From the NCBI GenBank assembly GCA_000342265.1, contig CP004348.1, positions 372,001 through 436,000 of the forward strand: a stretch of DNA of 64,000 bases, written 5' to 3'. Origin of the DNA: a beta proteobacterium CB. GTDB lineage: Bacteria > Pseudomonadota > Gammaproteobacteria > Burkholderiales > Burkholderiaceae. Position numbers and translations under genes: made by a program. The first letter of the stretch is position 1; each line of letters starts with the position of its first letter. Positions 1 through 6,199 of the stretch are shown here, piece by piece. The notes under the pieces are model-generated. The model saw only the letters and a program-made list of their open reading frames with translations. It ran no database searches and had not been told where the DNA came from.

Positions 1-298
1 GACCGATTGCTGGATTTGCTTCGGTATCGAGTTTGATGTGAAGAATACTTTCGCCATGCTTTTTAGCGCTAGATAGAAAGGTGGGGGCAAACAATTTGCA
101 GGGACCGCACCAAGGCGCCCAAAAATCAACAATGACAGGTATTTTACTTAGACTTAAGATTTCCCTAAAGCTTGCCTGATCAGCGTCGATATTTCCTAAG
201 AGTAAGCTCGATTTACAAATCCCGCAAATGGGCTTTTGATTGATTCGGCCCAGTGGTAAGCGATTAAATTTTTGACAGCTAGGGCACTTGATCAGCAC
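1..298 (-). CDS. trxC: Thioredoxin, TrxC (thioredoxin 2) type, C-terminus cut by window edge
   Basis: A cytoplasmic disulfide reductase. Reading leftward from a GTG at 298, the protein opens with a zinc-ribbon-like part with two CxxC pairs (CPSC near residue 4 and CGIC near residue 25), followed by a thioredoxin fold with the active site WAPWCGPCK. That combination is typical of thioredoxin 2. The GTG start is chosen because AAAGGTG lies just upstream and no in-frame ATG precedes it. About 99 codons are visible; the rest lies outside the window. It belongs to the chromosomal flank left of the inserted segments. Confidence 0.88.
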   Translation of the reverse strand, partial: MLIKCPSCQKFNRLPLGRINQKPICGICKSSLLLGNIDADQASFREILSLSKIPVIVDFWAPWCGPCKLFAPTFLSSAKKHGESILHIKLDTEANPAIG

Positions 299-321
299 TA
301 TTTCACCTTTTAATCATTGAA

Positions 322-633
322 TTACTCAATAGATTGATGTACTTGTAGTAGTTTATAAATTGATTCATCAATTGGCCCTGGTAGGGGTTCCATGCCAGAG
401 TCTCTAACCTGAATGCAAATTTGCCCTCTTAAAATGATCAGGCCTTTGAGGGTTTCGCGTTTATGGAAATGATCGTGCGTGCGATCAATATCTGCTGTTA
501 AGAACTCATGTAAGTACGCATGATTAGATAAATCCAAATTCAAGGCAAAGGCAAGTCTGACAATTTCACGATTAAGCTCATGAATTGTTTTTTCATACTC
601 ATTTTCTTGTAGTGGGCCTGAAATTGTATTCAT
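322..633 (-). CDS. Hypothetical protein, 103 aa
   Basis: I do not recognise a family. The protein is soluble, mostly helical and rich in charged residues, with a His/Asp-rich middle (DRTHDHFHKRE). It has no signal peptide or membrane segment. It lies 23 bp upstream of the trxC-like gene on the same strand, so the two may be co-transcribed. The conserved-looking N-terminal helix and the close spacing make it a probable real gene, but its function is open. Confidence 0.6.
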   Translation of the reverse strand: MNTISGPLQENEYEKTIHELNREIVRLAFALNLDLSNHAYLHEFLTADIDRTHDHFHKRETLKGLIILRGQICIQVRDSGMEPLPGPIDESIYKLLQVHQSIE

Positions 634-960
634 AGTTTTTTATTGTAGTGGGCAAATCTTGAATCAATGGAGTATTTGATTAAAGTTCGATCTTCGCAAG
701 TTATCTTCTGTTAAGAGCATAAAGATGTTTTCATTTGATGTTCTTAATGCATTTAATGGAGATGATGCTACTGAACTGTTTTTGAACTAGCCTTGGTCGC
801 AATCGGGATGTAGCTTAACCGCCTCCGGGCAGTTGTTTATTCAAAAGCCTTTTTTTGGTTGTTTGCAGACATTGAGACCTGCGGATACACTAACTGTTAC
901 TCTGATTTTGTGACAAGCGGTTTTGTAGGTCGTTTTCTAAAACTATTAATTTCTGCAATG
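634..960. other. Non-coding stretch, no clear feature
   Basis: About 330 bases between the hypothetical gene and the terminator before the first tRNA-Lys repeat. I see only very short open frames (for example one of 21 codons starting at 724), no tRNA and no strong inverted repeat. Confidence 0.5.
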
Positions 961-983
961 AAAAAGCCCCGCAAAAGCGAGGC
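961..983 (-). terminator. Rho-independent terminator-like hairpin
   Basis: On the minus strand GCCTCGC and GCGGGGC pair around a TTTT loop and are followed by TTTTT. It lies 12 bp beyond the tRNA-Lys 3'-end copy at 995-1031, in the same relative place as the hairpins next to the copies at 27773 and 49767. It may be the original terminator of the tRNA-Lys gene before the insertions. Confidence 0.65.
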
Positions 984-994
984 TTAGTATTGCT

Positions 995-1031
995 TGGTGG
1001 GTCGGGCGAGATTCGAACTCGCGACCAACGG
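995..1031 (-). repeat. 37-bp copy of the tRNA-Lys 3' end (outer att-like remnant)
   Basis: Identical over 37 bases to the 3' end (including CCA, acceptor 3' strand and T arm) of the intact tRNA-Lys at 49772-49847. It then departs from the tRNA where the anticodon arm should start. It is the outermost of three such copies in the same orientation and marks the left border of the first inserted segment. The match is shorter than that of the 53-bp pair at 27773 and 49767, which suggests an older or different integration event. Confidence 0.8.
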
Positions 1032-1034
1032 TGT

Positions 1035-1232
1035 TTAGGCCGTAAGTTGCCGCTGCTTAATGAGTTCTGCGGCAGGGATCCGCACTATCTTGCCATTAAC
1101 TGTGGTCACGATTGCGGTATTGGTTTGGATTGCCAAGTCTATCGCTGCTTTTCTAGCACGTTTAATAGCGAAGTAGGAGCCTGATATGTCAGGATCTGGT
1201 GAATTGAGGATATCTGGAGTTGGAATAATCAT
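1035..1232 (-). CDS. Small protein downstream of zeta-like toxin, 65 aa
   Basis: Third gene of a tight minus-strand operon: its start is 2 bp beyond the stop of the zeta-like gene. The protein has an N-terminal proline-rich stretch and a helical C-terminal half (GSYFAIKRARKAAIDLAIQ). The segment TAIVTTVNGKIVRIPAAEL may be a small beta hairpin. I do not know the family. The position suggests an accessory or antitoxin-like part of the toxin operon. Its stop is 3 bp from the tRNA-Lys repeat, so it is the first gene of the inserted segment. Confidence 0.6.
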   Translation of the reverse strand: MIIPTPDILNSPDPDISGSYFAIKRARKAAIDLAIQTNTAIVTTVNGKIVRIPAAELIKQRQLTA

Positions 1233-1234
1233 TT

Positions 1235-1753
1235 CTAGCCTTGAGCAATCTTTTCTAATTCCGTTAAATCACCATCAAGCAGTACCCATGAGTTTACAGC
1301 TTTTTGATACTTTGGGAGATTCTCTAATCCTGCTCGATAGCGCCTACGAATGACTTCTTCAGGAATATTGTGTCCGCCCTGTGCAACTCGCTCTGCTACT
1401 CGAGAGATGGCTAATTCAGGAGAACTTAGGGCAATAAACCAGAGCTTGATTGTGTAGCCCAAGTCTTTCCACTCTTGAATGCGTTGTAGATAATGGGTGC
1501 CGGATAACGTGGTTTCAAATGCAAAACTTTCACCTGCTTTGGTGTATTCATCCAACTCATTGAGCATCAAGCGAGCCGCCTTGAATGCAACAGATTCAGG
1601 ATTAAATGGTGCCAAACCAGCCGCTATAAGATCAGCATTAATAAAACGAAATGTATGAGCTTCTTGCGGTAAGAAGTTTTTGGCAAAAGTAGTTTTACCA
1701 GCCCCATTAGGTCCTGCAATGATGATAATTTTTTTATTTATTGCGGACGTCAT
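1235..1753 (-). CDS. Zeta-toxin-like P-loop kinase, 172 aa
   Basis: A P-loop NTPase of the zeta-toxin / small AAA kinase family. Walker A is GPNGAGKTT at residues 14-22, preceded by a hydrophobic strand (IIIIAG). FINADLIAAGL follows, as in zeta toxins. Zeta toxins phosphorylate UDP-N-acetylglucosamine and poison cell-wall synthesis; whether this shorter relative does so is not known. The start overlaps the stop of the VbhA-like gene by 4 bp (ATGA), which indicates translational coupling and an antitoxin-then-toxin order. No classic epsilon antitoxin is present. Confidence 0.82.
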   Translation of the reverse strand: MTSAINKKIIIIAGPNGAGKTTFAKNFLPQEAHTFRFINADLIAAGLAPFNPESVAFKAARLMLNELDEYTKAGESFAFETTLSGTHYLQRIQEWKDLGYTIKLWFIALSSPELAISRVAERVAQGGHNIPEEVIRRRYRAGLENLPKYQKAVNSWVLLDGDLTELEKIAQG

Positions 1754-1947
1754 TTGGGTCGATTTGCGGCATAACGTTGTTTGGTTTCTTCCAGTATTTG
1801 TCCGATACTCTTGTTGCCAGTAACGTAATCAGTAAGGCTTAGCTCTAACTGTTTAGTGGGAGTAATACCCTCAATCCGAGCAGAGGCCACAGCGTTAGAG
1901 GCGTCGTATTGGCGGACCTGAGATTGGGTTGAAAACTTTGTTAGCAC
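1750..1947 (-). CDS. VbhA-like antitoxin, 65 aa
   Basis: A small helical protein resembling VbhA-family antitoxins, which block Fic adenylyltransferases through an inhibitory helix with the motif (S/T)xxxE(G/N). Here NAVASARIEG places Ser22, Glu26 and Gly27 in that pattern. No Fic gene is adjacent; instead a zeta-like kinase overlaps its end by 4 bp. Both toxin types use an antitoxin helix near the ATP site, so the pairing is plausible but not proven. First gene of the operon. Confidence 0.65.
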   Translation of the reverse strand: MLTKFSTQSQVRQYDASNAVASARIEGITPTKQLELSLTDYVTGNKSIGQILEETKQRYAANRPK

Positions 1948-2153
1948 GGATCTATTTTAGTGACTCTAGGTCTATTTTCCTAGAGAATTATGCTCAATTA
2001 TCTAGTCATAAACCCCTGATATTTCAGAGGGTTATGAGTGTATTTGCTGAATTATTGATGATATCGATATTCCTGGGTCTTGCCACCATACCCATAGCTA
2101 GCAGCCCTGACATCTTGTACGTAGATATAGCTTTCTTCATGAAGATTGCCTAG

Positions 2154-2570
2154 GACACGTTCAAAACCCTCAAATGCTTCCTTGATGTACCGAGCCTTCT
2201 CATCTTTGGTACCCTCAAACCTTACTTTGGATATAACTTAAGTAGGGATATTGCAAAACAGTCAACAGTAAGAATCCCAGGACTCCTTGAGCGAAAGTTG
2301 ATGCTTCCATTTGGCTTTATTCAGTCAGCAATACTGGCTTCTATCTGTCTTGATAAATCTAGCCTAGGGATTTTCTTAAAAAGAATTAAAAGGGATAAAT
2401 CTTTATCTTTGAGCGTCTATATGGACGATATCTTGATTTCTTCGAATGATCAGCAGAGATTAATTGAGGTAACTGCGGAACTTAAGAGCTATTTTTCTAA
2501 ATCTCATTGGGTATCGAATGCTGGCAAGGAGGTTAGTCACACAAACGCTCCAACATCGATAAACAGGTGA
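2154..2570 (+). pseudogene. Reverse transcriptase remnant
   Basis: An open frame without a proper start, bounded by a stop at 2151-2153. It encodes reverse-transcriptase core motifs: LPFGFIQSAILASICL resembles the LPxGxxxSPxL block and VYMDDILISS is the catalytic YxDD block with Met in place of the usual Ala. After the catalytic block it runs about 45 codons and ends, without thumb or maturase domains. An in-frame stop and a possibly related frame upstream (1929-2153) suggest a degraded gene. It lies just before the group I intron, but such introns do not normally carry reverse transcriptases. Confidence 0.6.
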
Positions 2571-2617
2571 GGTAATACCTTGAAATCCCAGTGGTTTTCT
2601 TTGGATATCCGCCTCAT

Positions 2618-2834
2618 AGCGAAAGTTGTGCCTTATGCGTGGAAACTGCATAAGGGATGGTGTCAAATTCGGAGAAAGCTAAGTTCAGAAATGAATACGC
2701 TAACGTCGAGCCAAGCTTCAGTGCGAAAGTGCTATTGAAGGTATAGAGACTAGACGGCAACCATCTAAGTAAGGATGCAAATCTTTATATGATGAATGCA
2801 TAGTCCATGGAGGAGTGAAAGCCACACAAACCGG
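2618..2834 (+). ncRNA. Group I intron (tRNA type, Azoarcus-like ribozyme), about 217 nt
   Basis: The stretch matches by eye the self-splicing intron of Azoarcus tRNA-Ile(CAU) block by block. The guide sequence GTGCCTTATGCG is followed by its P2 partner GCATAAGG, then GATGGTGTCAAATTCGG (J3/4 and P4), GAGCCAAGCTTCAG (P4/P6), TAGAGACTAGACGG (P7 and the guanosine site), GCATAGTCCATGG (P7/P9), and the end ACACAAACCGG. CAT at 2615-2617 can pair with the guide GTG as P1, so the 5' splice site is set after 2617. The 3' end is set after the last G by analogy. It looks structurally complete at about 217 nt against about 205 in Azoarcus. No homing endonuclease is inside. Confidence 0.88.
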
Positions 2835-2870
2835 AATGCTTTGGCCCCTGGTTCAAGTCCTGTGGGGGCT
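2835..2870 (+). pseudogene. Decayed 3' half of a tRNA-Ile(CAU)-like gene
   Basis: The bases after the intron, including TTGGCCCCTGGTTCAAGTCC, resemble the 3' half of tRNA-Ile(CAU): T-loop TTCAAGT and an acceptor-like G-run. The T stem has two mismatches and no CCA follows. The upstream side ends in CTCAT, as expected for a 5' exon, but lacks a recognisable D arm. The host tRNA is therefore broken or was only partly carried along with the intron. Confidence 0.55.
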
Positions 2871-2928
2871 TTGTCTTTTAAGCGGTGATTTAATTAACCG
2901 CGGAGCGACTCTAGCAATAACAGATCGT

Positions 2929-3135
2929 TCATTTATATTCTGATTTCTTCAGATGATTAAAAGACTTTCGATCATCTAGCCCCCAGCTTTCCCAGCCATC
3001 TCCAAAAAGCTCATGGGGATGCTGTGTTCTATCGGATCCATTTCCACATGCCATTGAATTCGACGGGCAATATCTCTCGCATCCCCAGCATACTCGTTCT
3101 GGATGTGGTGGGTTGAGGGGAAATTTTTTTAGCAT
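2929..3135 (-). CDS. DUF3079 family protein, 68 aa
   Basis: Recognised from the pattern FPLNPPHPERVCWGCE followed by CPSNSMACGNGSDRTQHP and an acidic Trp-rich end, which is typical of the DUF3079 family in Beta- and Gammaproteobacteria. The four cysteines in CWGC, RYC and MAC probably bind a metal. The function of the family is unknown. It stands alone on the minus strand between the intron and the nitrate block. Confidence 0.8.
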   Translation of the reverse strand: MLKKFPLNPPHPERVCWGCERYCPSNSMACGNGSDRTQHPHELFGDGWESWGLDDRKSFNHLKKSEYK

Positions 3136-3179
3136 ATCAATTTTTATGTGTATTTAAACCTATGTTTATCTCCAAGTAT

Positions 3180-3193
3180 TTGATTTATGGCAA
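3180..3193. promoter_or_regulatory. Possible FNR/NnrR-type half-conserved site
   Basis: TTGATTTATGGCAA keeps the left half of the FNR/NnrR consensus (TTGATnnnnATCAA) and three of the five right bases. It lies about 150 bp before the PAS gene that opens the nitrate/NO block. The match is weak and could be chance. Confidence 0.25.
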
Positions 3194-3341
3194 ATGAAGT
3201 CTGCATTTCAAGCGTTTAAAGAGACCTTATTGTTGGGCATAGTTCTATAGAGCTATTTCAATAACCCATGGTTACGTGGAGAATCCAAAAATCTAAAAAC
3301 AATAGACCTTTTGATCCCTAGCTTACGGAGTTTGTCTGAAT

Positions 3342-3767
3342 ATGAAATACCAAGTTGATTTTGAGAAATTAGCCAACGTGATGGGTGATGGTGTTGTGAT
3401 TTCAGATGCCAAAGGTGATATTGTTTTTTGGAATGCATCTGCAGAAAGAATTTTCGGATACTCGGCTGCTGAAGCTCTAGGCAAAAGTTTGGACATCATT
3501 ACGCCAGAGCGTTTTAGATTACGGCACTGGGATGGGTATAAAAAATCCATGGAAACGGGAACGACCCGCTACGGTTCTACCTTGCTCACCGTACCGGCCC
3601 TTCACAAAGAAGGCAAAGCTTTATCAATTGCTTTTACAGTGGCAATGCTGATGGATGAAGATGGCAATGTAGGCGCTATCGCAGCCATTGTTAGGGATGA
3701 TACAGAGCGCTTTCAGACAGATCGTGAACTCAAAAAGCGCATTGCAGAATTAGAGGCGAAGTCTTAA
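3342..3767 (+). CDS. Stand-alone PAS domain sensor protein, 141 aa
   Basis: A single PAS (S-box) domain fills the protein: GDGVVISDAKGDIVFWN, then AERIFGYSAAEALGKSL and a C-terminal GAIAAIVRDDTERF. A short coiled tail follows (ELKKRIAELEAK). No kinase, cyclase or DNA-binding output is attached, so it probably acts by binding a partner. PAS domains of this type can bind heme or flavin. It is 11 bp upstream of nnrS on the same strand, which points to redox or nitric-oxide sensing, but the ligand cannot be read from the sequence. Confidence 0.8.
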   Translation: MKYQVDFEKLANVMGDGVVISDAKGDIVFWNASAERIFGYSAAEALGKSLDIITPERFRLRHWDGYKKSMETGTTRYGSTLLTVPALHKEGKALSIAFTVAMLMDEDGNVGAIAAIVRDDTERFQTDRELKKRIAELEAKS

Positions 3768-3778
3768 TTAAAGTAGAT

Positions 3779-4933
3779 ATGACAAAAAAGACCACCCCTC
3801 TTTTTGCGCTAGGCTTTAGACCATTTTATTTATTGGCGGCATTTTGGTCTGTAGCGGCTATTTTGGAATGGCTGATGGAGCTTAGTGGTTCAGGCATTCG
3901 AGGGATTGGCTCGATTCCTGGAATTCAGTGGCATGCTCATGAAATGATTTTTGGGTTTGCAACAACAGTTGTAGCTGGCTTCTCCCTAACTGCAGTTAGA
4001 TCATGGACGGGACTTGAGACACCTAAGGGCAGATCGTTAATGCTGCTAGCATTTTTCTGGATTGCGGGACGACTTGGTCCGTTATTTAGTTCGTATTTTG
4101 TGATTATTGACATTCTGTTTTTGCCGATCATCGCAATGATTATTGGTAAGTTGATATTACAAAGAAGTATGGTGAGAAATCTTTTCCTGCCTCTTATTCT
4201 CAGTGTTTTGGGGATACTGAATGGATTGTTCTATATGTCTGCTTATGGACATATCGGTATTGATAGCAATGTTCCTTTGATCTCATCGTTATTCTTAATT
4301 GTGATGATTGAAATCATGATTGGTGGTCGAGTTATTCCAAGCTTTACCGCGAATGCCATTGTGGGAATAAAGCAGTTTCGCAATAAATCATTTGCAACTG
4401 TTGTGCTGGCATTCAGTGCGACGTCCTTTTTGCTTTGGATATTCTTTTCAGTCAGCGTTGTTACTGCTCTCATATGCATTCTGACCGGCGTATTACAGTT
4501 TATTTTGCTGTTAGGTTGGAAGCCTTTGGCTACACGATCCAAGCCAATCGTATGGATCCTACACGCTGCCTATTTTTGGATTCCTTTAGGTTTTATCCTC
4601 CTCGGCTTTTCATCTTTTGGGCTGGTCTCCATGTATATCGCTCTGCATGCTTTTGGTATTGGTGCTACGGGCGGCTTAATTATTGGCATGATTACCAGAA
4701 CGGCTATGGGGCATACAGGCAGGCTGATTAAGGCAGGGGCAATAGAAGTGAGCTGTTATGTATTGGTGCAGGTGACAGCAGTCATTTGGATGGTTGCGCA
4801 TTTAACAGTGGGCGTTTGGTTCCATTTTACGATTGGGTTAGCTGGTATCTGCTGGTGTTTGGCTTTCATTCTTTACATCTACAAGTACTTTCCTTGGCTT
4901 ACCAAGCCCCGCTTGGATGGGCAACCAGGGTAG
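3779..4933 (+). CDS. nnrS: NnrS family heme/copper membrane protein, 384 aa
   Basis: A polytopic inner-membrane protein with about ten to twelve hydrophobic segments. The opening FALGFRPFYLLAAFW, the segment WHAHEMIFGFA and the later HAFGIGATGGLIIGMITRTAMGHTGR are hallmarks of NnrS. The conserved histidines probably bind heme and copper. NnrS proteins relieve nitrosative stress during denitrification and nitrate respiration. It lies in an apparent operon after the PAS gene and before the nitronate monooxygenase-like gene. Confidence 0.92.
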   Translation: MTKKTTPLFALGFRPFYLLAAFWSVAAILEWLMELSGSGIRGIGSIPGIQWHAHEMIFGFATTVVAGFSLTAVRSWTGLETPKGRSLMLLAFFWIAGRLGPLFSSYFVIIDILFLPIIAMIIGKLILQRSMVRNLFLPLILSVLGILNGLFYMSAYGHIGIDSNVPLISSLFLIVMIEIMIGGRVIPSFTANAIVGIKQFRNKSFATVVLAFSATSFLLWIFFSVSVVTALICILTGVLQFILLLGWKPLATRSKPIVWILHAAYFWIPLGFILLGFSSFGLVSMYIALHAFGIGATGGLIIGMITRTAMGHTGRLIKAGAIEVSCYVLVQVTAVIWMVAHLTVGVWFHFTIGLAGICWCLAFILYIYKYFPWLTKPRLDGQPG

Positions 4934-4966
4934 TGGCGCTATTGAGTTGATAGCGCAGTCTCTTAT

Positions 4967-6199
4967 ATGGGTATGCCAATGAATATGATGATTCCTTCCT
5001 TTTCAGGAGATCTACTAACTAAGAGCGGGATTACACCGCTAGTCATCAAAGGCAAGACAATTCTTCCTATTGTGCAAGGCGGTATGGGTGTAGGGGTATC
5101 AGCTCATCGTCTTGCGGGCGCAGTTGCAAAAAATGGAGGCATGGGAACGATCTCCTCCATTGATTTGAGACGTTTGCATCCAGACTTAATGCAAGAGACC
5201 CAACACCTATCTCCTTGTTCGGATAGTCGAGAGGTCATTAATAAAGCGAACATTGAGGCATTAAGGCGGGAAATTACCCAGGCTAAAGTAGATTCTGAGG
5301 GATTTGGTTTAATTGCAGTAAACGTCATGAAGGCTGTGAATGAGTATGCCGCCTATGTAAGGTGTTCCTTAGAGAATGGAGCTGATGCCATCGTAGTGGG
5401 TGCCGGCTTACCGCTTGATTTACCGGATCTAGCGGCAGATTTTCCGGATGCCATTTTGATTCCAATTCTGTCAGAATCTAGAGGCGTTCAATTATTAGTA
5501 AAAAAATGGATGAAGAAAGGGCGTCTTCCTGATGCCATTGTGATCGAGAATCCTAGATTGGCTGGAGGGCATGTAGGGGCATCTAGCGTGGGGGATATTC
5601 ACAACCCAAAATTTGATTTTGAAAATGTCATCCCTGAGGTGCTTACTTTTTTTAAATCCATCGGAATTGAAGGGCAGATTCCGCTAATTGCAGCTGGCGG
5701 AGTTTCTTCCTTACAAGACATTAAGCGCTTGCAGGCACTTGGAGCATCTGGCGTCCAGTTAGGCACTGCTTTTGCGGTAACTTGTGAGAGCGACGCTGAC
5801 GAGGCATTTAAACATGTGCTGGCTAATGCCAAACAAAAGGATTTAGTTGAGTTTTTAAGTGTGGCTGGACTTCCAGCTAGAGCAGTCAAAACTCCCTGGC
5901 TTGGAAAGTATCTAAAGGTTGAGAGCATTCTGCAAGGTACGGCTCGCAAAAAACCACGTTGCACAATGATTTTTGATTGCCTTCATGATTGCGGCTTGCG
6001 TGATGGTAATAGTTCATGGGGTCAATTTTGCATTGATAAGGTCCTTGGGAGCGCCCTTACTGGCAATGTACAGAAAGGGTTGTTTTTTCGAGGGGCCGGC
6101 GCCTTACCTTTTGGCAATCAGATACGCCCCGTCATCGAATTAATTACCCAATTATTGTCAGAAGTGGAGCCAGAAAATTATGGTTATGCAGCCAATTAG
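4967..6199 (+). CDS. Nitronate monooxygenase-like FMN protein, 410 aa
   Basis: A TIM-barrel flavoprotein of the 2-nitropropane dioxygenase / nitronate monooxygenase family. It shows VQGGMGVGVSAHRLAGAVAKNGGMGTIS near the N-terminus, then ADAIVVGAGLPLDLPDL, AGGHVG, and the FMN phosphate-binding run PLIAAGGVSSLQD followed by GASGVQLGTAF. It is longer than typical members because of a cysteine-containing C-terminal extension. Nitronate monooxygenases oxidise alkyl nitronates; the true substrate here is unknown. The start is uncertain because ATG codons occur at 4967, 4979 and 4985. It overlaps nrdJ by 20 bp. Confidence 0.85.
   Translation: MGMPMNMMIPSFSGDLLTKSGITPLVIKGKTILPIVQGGMGVGVSAHRLAGAVAKNGGMGTISSIDLRRLHPDLMQETQHLSPCSDSREVINKANIEALRREITQAKVDSEGFGLIAVNVMKAVNEYAAYVRCSLENGADAIVVGAGLPLDLPDLAADFPDAILIPILSESRGVQLLVKKWMKKGRLPDAIVIENPRLAGGHVGASSVGDIHNPKFDFENVIPEVLTFFKSIGIEGQIPLIAAGGVSSLQDIKRLQALGASGVQLGTAFAVTCESDADEAFKHVLANAKQKDLVEFLSVAGLPARAVKTPWLGKYLKVESILQGTARKKPRCTMIFDCLHDCGLRDGNSSWGQFCIDKVLGSALTGNVQKGLFFRGAGALPFGNQIRPVIELITQLLSEVEPENYGYAAN

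Noticed and set aside
990..1184. Open frame of 64 codons starting in the tRNA-Lys repeat
   Set aside because: It reads antisense through the att repeat and the small gene at 1035-1232; the first part is the familiar false translation of a tRNA end.
1929..2153. Open frame of 74 codons before the reverse-transcriptase remnant
   Set aside because: It is in the same frame as the remnant but shows no convincing reverse-transcriptase motif. It may be part of the dead gene, so I mention it there rather than call a gene.
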